Assembly (NCBI GenBank): GCA_029582265.1
Contig: CM055830.1
Span: 33,459,172-33,523,171, forward strand
Source of the DNA: Zoroaster sp. YZ-2022
Lineage: Eukaryota > Echinodermata > Asteroidea > Forcipulatida > Zoroasteridae
Direction of reading: 5' to 3'
Length of the DNA: 64,000 nucleotides
Part shown: one piece after another, positions 39,525 to 50,600 of the stretch
Numbering within the stretch: position 1 is the stretch's first letter
How the letters are laid out: every line of letters begins with the position of its first letter
Notes under the pieces: generated by a model
The model's input: the letters and a program-made list of their open reading frames with translations, nothing else
Databases searched by the model: none
Told to the model about the DNA's origin: nothing
Program-made: the position numbers and the translations under genes

Positions 39525-39845
39525 GTCACTGCTTTTTTTTGCCAACCAGTTAAATATGTGATACATTGTATACGCGGTTATTGGAACCAGCCCAAATTTC
39601 ACATACACAAAGTATGGTGGCTAAGAGAGGCCTTACAAATCGGGCAAAAGTTCATACCCCTATGTGAAGTCGTTTAAAACACAGCACGACAGAATTCCAA
39701 TCAATCCAGGAATTTTGGCTGCAATTTGACACCGTTTCATAGCCCCCCAAAAAATAAAAAATAAAACTAAAAATGCCAACGCGCAGGTCTGAGGCGACAC
39801 ATGACCAGAAACCAACACAACAATTCTACCCCTTGCCCTAAAAAG
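39525..39845 (-). mobile_element. GGCC-family MITE, copy 7
   Basis: Reverse orientation: CCAACCAGTTAAATATGTGA, CACAAAGTATGGTGGCTAAG, CAGAATTCCAATCAATCC, and GACCAGAAACC near the far end. Confidence 0.7.
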
Positions 39846-40204
39846 GTTTAGCAATGACATGTCATTTGCTCATTTATAAAACACACAGCTGTTTATGAAT
39901 ATGTGGATGGCAACTAGGCAGTCCTTATTAAATGGATGGTACGACTTTAATTTTTGGTAACATATTTCCAAACGATTTATCATACATGTAAAACTAACCT
40001 GTGAAAGATTCATCACAAAAAATGCTCACGTTCAAACAACAAATTACAATACAAGTTTTTACAAACAGTTTCTGAATGACAACTTTTGTAAACTTATTCG
40101 ACATACATTTAACAATTGTTCAGAAGAAAAAAATTCCCAGGATAATTGATAACTTAATTAGATAACAAATGGTTAATTTAATAATTTGGTTAACTGAGAC
40201 TAAT

Positions 40205-40325
40205 TGTGGTGACACCATGTGAAATTCTCTATTGAGAAAAAAACTGGAAGTTGTAACCTCCAGTTCTTTTCAGAACTAATGACTACTCAATAGAGAATTT
40301 CACATGTGTCACCGCAATTAGTCTT
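40205..40325. repeat. Foldback of the 43300/18940 repeat end
   Basis: GGTGACACCATGTGAAATTC at 40209 and its inverse GAATTTCACATGTGTCACC at 40297-40315 enclose a second inner pair (CTGGAAGTTGTAACCTCCAG). Related single-arm copies lie at 18940-19085 and 43300-43412. Confidence 0.75.
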
Positions 40326-40479
40326 ACTTATCCTCTTCACCATGCAAAGCTACAAGCTTTACCTAATAATCTGGTTATTACCAATGCTATTATCTATGTT
40401 GTACTTTCCCTATGCATCTACAGATAATGTATAAACCTTAAGTTGAAACCTGAAGTTGAAAACCAGTCTAATGATTATA

Positions 40480-41430
40480 ATAATAATGAATATTTATAAG
40501 GCACACAGATCAGTGGGAAAAACAGTGAAAGGGATCAGCTATGGTGAGAATCACAGTGTTTGAAAACAAGACAGAAAACAGGTGTCTTGAGATGACGTTT
40601 GAAGACTCTTGACTCCTCGGTTATCTCTGGTCCATCTCAATAAATCATTTTCAAACTGTGGCCATCTTTGTCATATTCCCTATTCGTATGATAATGATTA
40701 TAGTGCTGCTTCTCAATGGGGGCCAGACTATTTTTCCTTTTAGCCTTGGTTTGATCAGAGGGTATGGAAGAAAGTCAGAAAGCAAATATAGTCAGAGGCT
40801 TCTACTAATGTGAGTGCAGCTAATATTTCAGCCTGTGGTCATGCTTGTACCCATTCGCAATTAAGGATTTACCGATTACATGGCTTTCTACCAATTAGAT
40901 TTCTGTGCTGACCCTATGAGCAGAGAATTCCTAGTTTGGCAGTGCCATGAAATTGAGGCCCGATGGTAGCTCGAAGATCTAACTTCACGCTTTGGGGCTG
41001 GTGAAAGATGCCAGAAAAGGCCTCTCAGTTTTGGAAAGATTCAACTTTGATCTTGGTAGCCGGTCGCAGACAGGGGACCAGTCTACCCTGGAGATCTCTT
41101 CTAGTGAATGGTAGATGGCAATGTGAAGATGACATGACCACATCAGATGTAGTTCTTGATTTTAGTAATGAATTACTGATATTAGGGAGATCTAGACTGA
41201 TTACTGTCTACTATATACACACACATGTCTGACTATATATGTAATATATCTAAAAACGTGAGATATGCATGTGGTATCTACACATCTATATCTTTCTATA
41301 CTCAGTTTTAAATGGTCAGGGTAAGGTAGAATATTGCTTAGTTTATTTGTTGATTTTATTCTAGTCAATAGAGGGCGGTATACATTTTGTTAACAAAATA
41401 CATGTGACGTCACATTCGTATTACATTGCA
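40480..41430. other. Intergenic DNA downstream of CMAH, no gene seen
   Basis: Some words (ATAATAATGAATATTTATAA, GGCACACAGATCAG) resemble a retroelement tail at 40480-40560. A 74-aa open frame at 41008 has no recognisable features. Confidence 0.4.
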
Positions 41431-41434
41431 CACA

Positions 41435-41440
41435 TTTATT
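41435..41440 (-). promoter_or_regulatory. CMAH: Poly(A) signal of CMAH
   Basis: AATAAA on the minus strand, about 60 nt beyond the CMAH stop. It supports 41500-41696 as the true terminal exon. Confidence 0.7.
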
Positions 41441-41499
41441 CTCCATCTTCATTAGATGAAGACGATAGTGAATAGGGAGGGCAATCGCCATACACCAGA

Positions 41500-41696
41500 C
41501 TATTTGGTGGTCAATCTCCAGATAGCTATCCCAATTGAAACCACTGCCACTCCTATCGTCACCGGACTCAGCAAGTGCTTTAGTGCCCGGTTGCCCTTGG
41601 GTGTGGTCGGTGAGTCCTCTAAGTCAGCAGAGGGTGGGCGTGTTTCTCGTCCATTAGTGAGCTCCTCGTTGGTGCTGACACTGCTATGCTGAACAA
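41500..41696 (-). CDS. CMAH: CMAH terminal exon with C-terminal transmembrane anchor
   Basis: The acceptor AATCCTGCAG joins in phase (G|TT) to the previous exon. The exon encodes a polar, Ser/Thr/Pro-rich spacer, then SPVTIGVAVVSIGIAIWRLT and TK-stop. About 16 uncharged, mostly hydrophobic residues followed by W-R and a basic end look like a single tail-anchor helix. Mammalian CMAH ends shortly after the preceding exon's region and is soluble. I recall starfish CMAH activity being reported as membrane-associated. Confidence 0.85.
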
Positions 41697-44600
41697 CTGC
41701 AGGATTGCAGAATAAACAATTTGTGATTTTAAAATTGTTGTTTTCTCTCCATCTCTCATATTTTTCTCCATCACCTTCTGGACAAATCCAGTTTATTCTC
41801 CACCTTCCTTATCCTTTTCTTGACCACCGTCTTTGTTCTCAACTGACTTTTTAAATATGAATCACGTAAATTTAAGAACATTTCCTTTTTTATCAAAACA
41901 CTGCTAATTGATTTCATTTTTTCCCTTACATCGAACATTGCTATTTCACTTGAAGACTGACAAATCAAATTCCTTAAAATTACAAATATGTAATTTTACA
42001 GTAAATTTGTCCCAAGATGAATATATGGTAGGTCCTGTTATACATTTATTTGGGCACTAATTAACTATTCAATCAAAATTCTGACAATAATTTTGGGATA
42101 TATCACATTTAAAAGAATTGTTTTTTCTTTCTAAAAGAAAATTAGCAGTTTGCTGGAAAATTGCTTGATAATGATGATTGTCAATTGGCAATAATGATAA
42201 TTACCAGAGTTAGATGCTTGACTTGGTCCCCAGATATCCTTCTGGGATGCCCCCTTTGCCTTCATTTCCTCCAAGAAGACAGCCCAGTCTGGTTCCGTCC
42301 TTGGAAGAAGGATCTGCATGTGGTTCCAAAATCTGAAACAAAAAGAGAATGTTTTCTTTTAACGATAGGTCATCTGTTTTAAAATCATCAAATAAACCAA
42401 AGTGGGCAACTGACTTGGTACATCAATTAATTTTTTGAGTGACCAATGGAAAATTATAACAATTGACTTCTTAGGCCCCCCCCCAAAAGGTCTCCAGTTT
42501 CTGGTCATCAGTCGGCTTCAAAATCGGTACAGTGACGCGTTTTTTTTTGGTGGTCATCTTTGTTTTTTTGCCAATGGGGAAATACGTGATAGATTGTATA
42601 TGCGGGGACCAAATTTCCCATATACAAAGTATGGTGGCTAAGAGAGACCTCCCAAATCGTGCAACATTCATACCCCTATGTGAAAAAGTTGTTTAAAACA
42701 CAGCACGGCAGAATTCCAATCGATCCAACAATTTTGGCTACAATTGGACATCGTTTCATAGAAAGTCCGAGGCGACACGCACGGAGATCAGAAACCACAG
42801 ACTTTTTTGGGGGCCTTATCTGCGACCTACAGATTACCTTGATGTTCTTCTTTTTGTGTTTTTGCGTAGTTATTTGGAGGTAGCAGGTTCGAGTTTGAGG
42901 TCGCTTTGGTAAATTTTGCTTATATACCCACAGAGAGCTACCATAAACGTCATTTCCTACACACAATTTGGTTTTAAATGATACTGTCTCAAAACTACAG
43001 GTTAGGAGAGTTTTTTGTTCTGATTGGTCAAGCAAAATAATCATTTCACCAATCACAGACAGACTTACAGATAATGGAATGTGTCGGGTTCTCTGGAGAT
43101 CCTATTGTTGAATCCGATGTAAAGATTATCCCAGAAGCGACCCTGTCTGACTGTCTCTCGATGAACACCAATTCTGTTCTCCATCTAATGGTTGATTCAA
43201 GTATTTATAAAGAAAGATAAATTTGATTATATATTTAATGTAATTACAGAAGTAATATTTGTAGCTTTGCATGGTGAAAAGGATAAGTAAAGACTGGTTT
43301 GTGGTGACACTATGTGAAATTCTCAATTTAGTAGTAATTAGTTCTGAAAAGAACTGGAGGTTACAACTCAACGTTTCGATCAGTATACTCTGATCGTCTT
43401 CAGGAGAATGCTCCTGATCAGAGCATACTGCAGGGTTGTGCTTTGACAAAAGTAACAAATCCTGAATAATGGGTAGTGGGTCTGGGTATCCCTTTGGTCT
43501 AGAGGACAAGCCCCCTGAACCTCCTGTGGGTAGTGGGTCTGGGTATCCCTTTGGTCTAGAGGACAAGCCCCCTGAAACTCCTGTGGATAGTGGGTCTGGG
43601 TCTCCCTTTGGTCTAGAGGACAAGCCCCCTGAACCTCCTGTGGATAGTGGGTCTGGGTCTCCCTTTGGTCTAGAGGACAAGCCCCCTGAACCTCCTGTGT
43701 GTAGTGGGTCTGGGTATCCCTTTGGTCTAGAGGACAAGCCCCCTGAACCTCCTGTGGGTAGTGGGTCTGGGTATCCCTTTGGTCTAGAGGACAAGCCCCC
43801 TGAACCTCCTGTGGGTAGTGGGTCTGGGTATCCCTTTGGTCTAGAGGACAAGCCCCCTGAACCTCCTGTGGGTAGTGGGTCTGGGTATCCCTTTGGTCTA
43901 GAGGACAAGCCCCCTGAACCTCCTGTGGGTAGTGGGTCTGGGTATCCCTTTGGTCTAGAGGACAAGCCCCCTGAACCTCCTGTGGATAGTGGGTCTGGGT
44001 ATCCCTTTGGTCTAGAGGACAAGCCCCCTGAACCTCCTGTGGGTAGTGGGTCTGGGTATCCCTTTGGTCTAGAGGACAAGCCCCCTGAACCTCCTGTGTG
44101 TAGTGGGTCTGGGTATCCCTTTGGTCTAGAGGCCAAGCCCCCTGAACCTCCTGTGGGTAGTGGGTCTGGGTATCCCTTTGGTCTAGAGGACAAGCCCCCT
44201 GAACCTCCTGTGGGTAGTGGGTCTGGGTATCCCTTTGGTCTAGAGGACAAGCCCCCTGAACCTCCTGTGGGTAGTGGGTCTGGGTATCCCTTTGGTCTAG
44301 AGGACAAGCCCCCTGAACCTCCTGTGGGTAGTGGGTCTGGGTATCCTTTGGTCTAGAGGACAAGCCCCTGAACCTCCTGTGGGTAGTGGGTCTGGGTATC
44401 CTTTGGTCTAGAGGACAAGCCCCTGAACCTCCTGTGGGTAGTGGGTCTGGGTATCCTTTGGTCTAGAGGACAAGCCCCTGAACCTCCTGTGTAGTGGGTC
44501 TGGGTATCCCTTTGTCTAGAGGACAAGCCCCTGAACCTCCTGTGGATAGTGGGTCTGGGTATCCCTTTGGTCTAGAGGACAAGCCCCCTGAACCTCCTGT

Positions 44601-47600
44601 GGATAGTGGGTCTGGGTATCCCTTTGGTCTAGAGGACAAGCCCCCTGAACCTCCTGTGGATAGTGGGTCTGGGTATCCCTTGGTCTAGAGGACAAGCCCC
44701 CTGAACCTCCTGTGGATAGTGGGTCTGGGTATCCCTTTGGTCTAGAGGACAAGCCCCCTGAACCTCCTGTGGGTAGTGGGTCTGGGTATCCCTTTGGTCT
44801 AGAGGACAAGCCCCCTGAACCTCCTGTGGGTAGTGGGTCTGGGTATCCCTTTGGTCTAGAGGACAAGCACCCAGAACCTCCTGTGGTGTAGTGGGTCTGG
44901 GTATCCCTTTGGTCTAGAGGACAAGCCCCCTGAACCTCCTGTGGCTAGTGTGTATGGGTATCCCTTTGGTCTAGAGGACAAGCCCCCTGAACCTCCTGTG
45001 GATAGTGGGTCTGGGTATCCCTTTGGTCTAGAGGACAAGCCCCCTGAACCTCCTGTGGGTAGTGGGTCTGGGTATCCCTTTGGTCTAGAGGACAAGCCCC
45101 CTGAACCTCCTGTGGGTAGTGGGTCTGGGTATCCCTTTGGTCTAGAGGCCAAGCCCCCTGAACCTCCTGTGTGTAGTGGGTCTGGGTATCCCTTTGGTCT
45201 AGAGGACAAGCCCCCTGAACCTCCTGTGGATAGTGGGTCTGGGTATCCCTTTGGTCTAGAGGACAAGCCCCCTGAACCTCCTGTGGATAGTGGGTCTGGG
45301 TATCCCTTTGGTCTAGAGGACAAGCCCCCTGAACCTCCTGTGGATAGTGGGTCTGGGTATCCCTTTGGTCTAGAGGACAAGCCCCCTGAACCTCCTGTGT
45401 GTAGTGGGTCTGGGTATCCCTTTGGTCTAGAGGACAAGCCCCCTGAACCTCCTGTGGATAGTGGGTCTGGGTATCCCTTTGGTCTAGAGGACAAGCCCCC
45501 TGAACCTCCTGTGTGTAGTGGGTCTGGGTATCCCTTGGTCTAGAGGACAAGCCCCCTGAACCTCCTGTGGGTAGTGGGTCTGGGTATCCCTTTGGTCTAG
45601 AGGACAAGCCCCCTGAACCTCCTGTGGGTAGTGGGTCTGGGTATCCCTTTGGTCTAGAGGACAAGCCCCCTGAACCTCCTGTGGATAGTGGGTCTGGGTC
45701 TCCCTTTGGTCTAGAGGACAAGCCCCCTGAACCTCCTGTGGATAGTGGGTCTGGGTCTCCCTTTGGTCTAGAGGCCAAGCCCCCTGAACCTCCTGTGTGT
45801 AGTGGGTCTGGGTATCCCTTTGGTCTAGAGGACAAGCCCCCTGAACCTCCTGTGGGTAGTGGGTCTGGGTATCCCTTTGGTCTAGAGGACAAGCCCCCTG
45901 AACCTCCTGTGGGTAGTGGGTCTGGGTATCCCTTTGGTCTAGAGGACAAGCCCCCTGAACCTCCTGTGGGTAGTGGGTCTGGGTATCCCTTTGGTCTAGA
46001 GGACAAGCCCCCTGAACCTCCTGTGGGTAGTGGGTCTGGGTATCCCTTTGGTCTAGAGGACAAGCCCCCTGAACCTCCTGTGGATAGTGGGTCTGGGTAT
46101 CCCTTTGGTATAGAGGACAGACTCTCTACATCACCACAAACAAGAAACTAAAGGGTTGGACACAATACAGGCTACTTCTTTCTCTCCTTGGTGGCTACTC
46201 CTCTTCCTTCAAGAAAATTTTGAGGCAATGGGGGATTTGTAAAAAAATCCTGAAATCCTGTATTAATTTTATTCACCAAAACATGTCTCAAATTTGGTTA
46301 AAAAAAGGACAAAAACTGGCCACAGAAAGAGAAGCTAGAAGACGGCAGACATTGATCTTGATATAAACACAAAGGGAATACAACACAGACTGAACTGTGA
46401 CCCGACCTCAATGTAGCTGTGTTCTCTCAGGGGGCGTTCTGTTGGGAAGGTCGGTTCTTCCCCGACAAAATCCACCATGAAATCGTAGCCACCCACGACG
46501 GGTTGAAAGTCATCATCTCGTTCGATCATCTGGAAAACAAACACAGGGTTAAAGATTTTGGTATGGAAACGATGATTAAGTTAACCTTCCATCAACCTGC
46601 AACATCAACAGGGGATCTCAACCAGCCAACTGGGCCCAAACAGCTGCAAAGCAAGGATGTATTGCTTAGCAAATTTATCCGCTAAGCAAAATTTACTTGA
46701 GAACCAGCCAGTAGCAATATTATGTGACAAACTGGCTGGTTACCTATTTTTGCTAAGCATTAGTTTTCTGTGATCAGACATTTGTGTGTTTAGTAGCTGT
46801 ATGATCAGACATTTGTGTTTAGTAGCTGTATGATCAGACATTTGTGTGTTTAGTAGCTGTATGATCAGACATTTGTGTGTTTAGTAGCTGTATGATCAGA
46901 CATTTGTGTGTTTAGTAGCTGTATGATCAGACATTTGTGTGTTTAGCAGCTGTATAATCAGACATTTGTGTTTAGTAGCTGTATGATCAGACATTTGTGT
47001 GTTTAGCAGCTGTATGATCAGACATTTGTGTGTTTAGTAGCTGTATGATCAGACATTTGTGTGTTTAGTAGCTGTATGATCAGACATTTGTGTGTTTAGC
47101 AGCTGTATGATCAGACATTTGTGTGTTTAGTAGCTGTATGATCAGACATTTGTGTGTTTAGTAGCTGTATGATCAGACATTTGTGTGTTTAGTAGCTGTA
47201 TGATCAGACATTTGTGTGTTTAGCAGCTGTATGATCAGACATTTGTGTGTTTAGCAGCTGTATGATCAGACATTTGTGTGTTTAGCAGCTGTATGATCAG
47301 ACATTTGTGTGTTTAGCAGCTGTATGATCAGACATTTGTGTGTTTAGCAGCTGTATGATCAGACATTTGTGTGTTTAGCAGCTGTATGATCAGACATTTG
47401 TGTGTTTAGCAGCTGTATGATCAGACATTTGTGTGTTTAGCAGCTGTATGATCAGACATTTGTGTTTAGTAGCGGTATGATCAGACATTTGTGTGTTTAG
47501 CAGCTGTATGATCAGACATTTGTGTGTTTAGTAGCTGTATGATCAGACATTTGTGTTTAGCAGCTGTATGATCAGACATTTGTGTGTTTAGCAGCTGTAT

Positions 47601-50600
47601 GATCAGACATTTGTGTGTTTAGTAGCTGTATGATCAGACATTTGTGTGTTTAGTAGCTGTATGATCAGACATTTGTGTGTTTAGTAGCTGTATGATCAGA
47701 CATTTGTGTGTTTAGTAGCTGTATGATCAGACATTTGTGTGTTTAGCAGCTGTATGATCAGACATTTGTGTGTTTAGTAGCTGTATTATCAGCCATTTGT
47801 GTTTAGCAGCTGTATGATCAGACATTTGTGTGTTTAGCAGCTGTATGATCAGACATTTGTGTGTTTAGTAGCTGTATGATCAGACATTTGTGTGTTTAGT
47901 AGCTGTATGATCAGACATTTGTGTTTAGTAGCTGTATGATCAGACATTTGTGTGTTTAGTAGCTGTATGATCAGACATTTGTGTGTTTAGTAGCTGTATG
48001 ATCAGACATTTGTGTGTTTAGCAGCTGTATGATCAGACATTTGTGTGTTTAGTAGCTGTATGATCAGACATTTGTGTGTTTAGTAGCTGTATGATCAGAC
48101 ATTTGTGTGTTTAGTAGCTGTATGATCAGACATTTGTGTGTTTAGTAGCTGTATGATCAGACATTTGTGTGTTTAGCAGCTGTATGATCAGACATTTGTG
48201 TGTTTAGTAGCTGTATGATCAGACATTTGTGTGTTTAGCAGCTGTATGATCAGACATTTGTGTGTTTAGTAGCTGTATGATCAGACATTTGTGTGTTTAG
48301 TAGCTGTATGATCAGACATTTGTGTTTAGCAGCTGTATGATCAGACATTTGTGTGTTTAGTAGCTGTATGATCAGACATTTGTGTGTTTAGTAGCTGTAT
48401 GATCAGACATTTGTGTGTTTAGTAGCTGTATAATCAGACATTTTTCCTGCTGAGGAGCTACCCTTCCTAGTGGTTTGCACTCTGTTGTTTGTTTGTTTTT
48501 TCCATGCAAAAACATGCAATCTATCAGTCACACGTAGTTCCACAAGTCAGAATTTCAGTATATTTTATTTTGGCATAAACATTTTTTAACAATTTTCATA
48601 AATGTTTCTCAAAGGAAAATTAAAAAATTTTTTCCAGAAACATTTCCCCTCCCTGGCCTTCACATTACAATTTTCTACAAGTATCCACGTCTTGTTTGTC
48701 TGTGGTCCTCACCCTAATAACCAGGTTATAGTTCTTGAAGCCTGTCCACTTATAGTAGAACTGAATCCACTCTGGGTATGCAAATATCTCATCTTCTATG
48801 TTCTTGTTGATGTCATTCAAGTACTTCTCAAAATTCCAGCTGATATAGAAAGAAAAACTACAGCGATATTGATAAACATTTATTTAACCCTAACCATAAC
48901 GGATGTAACAATAATAATAATAATAATGTGTGGACTTATATAGCGCACGTATCCACCAACTGAGTGGTGCTCAAGGCGCATTATATTATTACCCCTGCTC
49001 ATAAATCATTCCTGAAACCATCTCGGCTCCCTGGGGAGTAGGCTTGGGCGGTTCCGGCGGGTACCCGGTTCTACCCGATTCCAAATTGAGAATCGGAACC
49101 GCGGTTCCACTCTTTTAAAGAACCGGGTACTCGCAAGAGTCGGTTCCGGAACCGAGTCCTTCAAATACCCGGTTCCCAGAGCCGGCTGGGAGCCGAGTCC
49201 CAGAGCCGGCTGGGAGCCGAGTCCCAGTCAGAGCCGGCTCCAGCAAAATACCCGACTCTGAGGACCAACCCGGCTCCAATTGAAATACGCAGTTTTCTGA
49301 GCTCCAACTCTATAGAGCCGAGAACCGGCTCCAGTCAAAATACCCGATTCTCTTTGATGAGTGACCGACAAAATGTGTAGACTGCAGCAAACTTGGGAAG
49401 GTGCCACACACACAACTGATGCAAACCGCAATGTCTGTGCATTCGTAGTATGCATTGTGTGTCACCGAGTTGTTTATAAATTTGTCCCGTAACATGGATA
49501 CTTTGGTCATGGAGATGTTAACAATTTTGTTAAAAATGTTGACAGCACGTGTCTTGGGAAGTGGAGTGATCAAGGTGGCCCCGTAATATGGATTAAACTT
49601 GTGACGAAGTTAATAGTCGTGTTGCTAGTGTTCTTTATGTACTTTCAATATGGCATGGACGGAAGTACGGTACCTTGTGTATTGGGGGTGGTACAATTGC
49701 TTAATTGCACTAACCCCCGTTTATAAATTGGCCCCCTAACATGGATACTTTGGTCATGATGATGTTAAAATGTTGACAGCACGTACGTGTCATGAGAAGC
49801 GGAATGATCAAGGTGGCCCCGTAATATGGATAATCTTGTGACGAAATTAGTCATGTTGCTAGTGTTCTTATAATGTAATTTCAATAAGCATGGACGGTAG
49901 TATGGTACCTTGTGCATAGGGGTGGTATACTGTATTTGCTAATTGCTCCATCAACCCCTGAAGCATGTGCATGCAAAGCCATGGCATGTACTACCACTGC
50001 TTGTAACGTTGTTTGCTAACGGTAGGATAATGGAAGCAAATCTCTAATTTAGCTTAACGTTTCCAAAAAGTTTCTTTAAAGTTTCTGAAACATATTTTAA
50101 ATTAAACAACATTATCATCACTGCATTTACGGTTGAAAATTGAAACTCCTTCGTTTCGTATCAGGGACACAACGAAGTTGAATAGACCGTATGTTTTATT
50201 ATTTTCTGTAATCCTTATGTTTTTCTTTGAATCTCTTGGAACCGGTTCCGACTCGGAACCGAGTCTTTTTTTGGAACCGAACCGGTTCCAGAAATTGTGG
50301 AACCGCCCAAGCCTACTGGGGAGTATACAGCTCAATTGCTGCCATTACAGCACATATAGGGCTAATCAACCAACTCTGCCCTCACAGGTACCCATTTAAC
50401 CCCTGGGTGGAGAGAAGCAATTATGGTTAAGTGTCTTGCTCAAGGACACAAGTGTCACGGCCGGGATTCGAACCCACATTCTGCTGCTAACACCAGAACT
50501 TGAGTCCGGTAAGCTAGACCGCTCGGCCACGACACTCCACAGAATGCAGAATGCACTTGATGTAAAAAGTGAGTAGAGAACAAATGATATTTGATCTTGT

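Noticed and set aside
43126..44307. 393-aa minus-strand open frame of LSSRPKGYPDPLPTGG-type repeats
   Set aside because: It is the 57-bp minisatellite read through; its non-repeat end covers CMAH exon 43069-43184 in the wrong frame, and that exon has a better-supported reading.
46771..48442. CRISPR-like array (31-bp repeats)
   Set aside because: Repeats are contiguous with no unique spacers, in an animal intron.
50455..50535. Apparent tRNA-Leu gene on the minus strand
   Set aside because: A and B boxes are good, but the acceptor stem pairs for only five bases and the sequence runs straight into SINE body words (CTTGAGCAAGACACTT).
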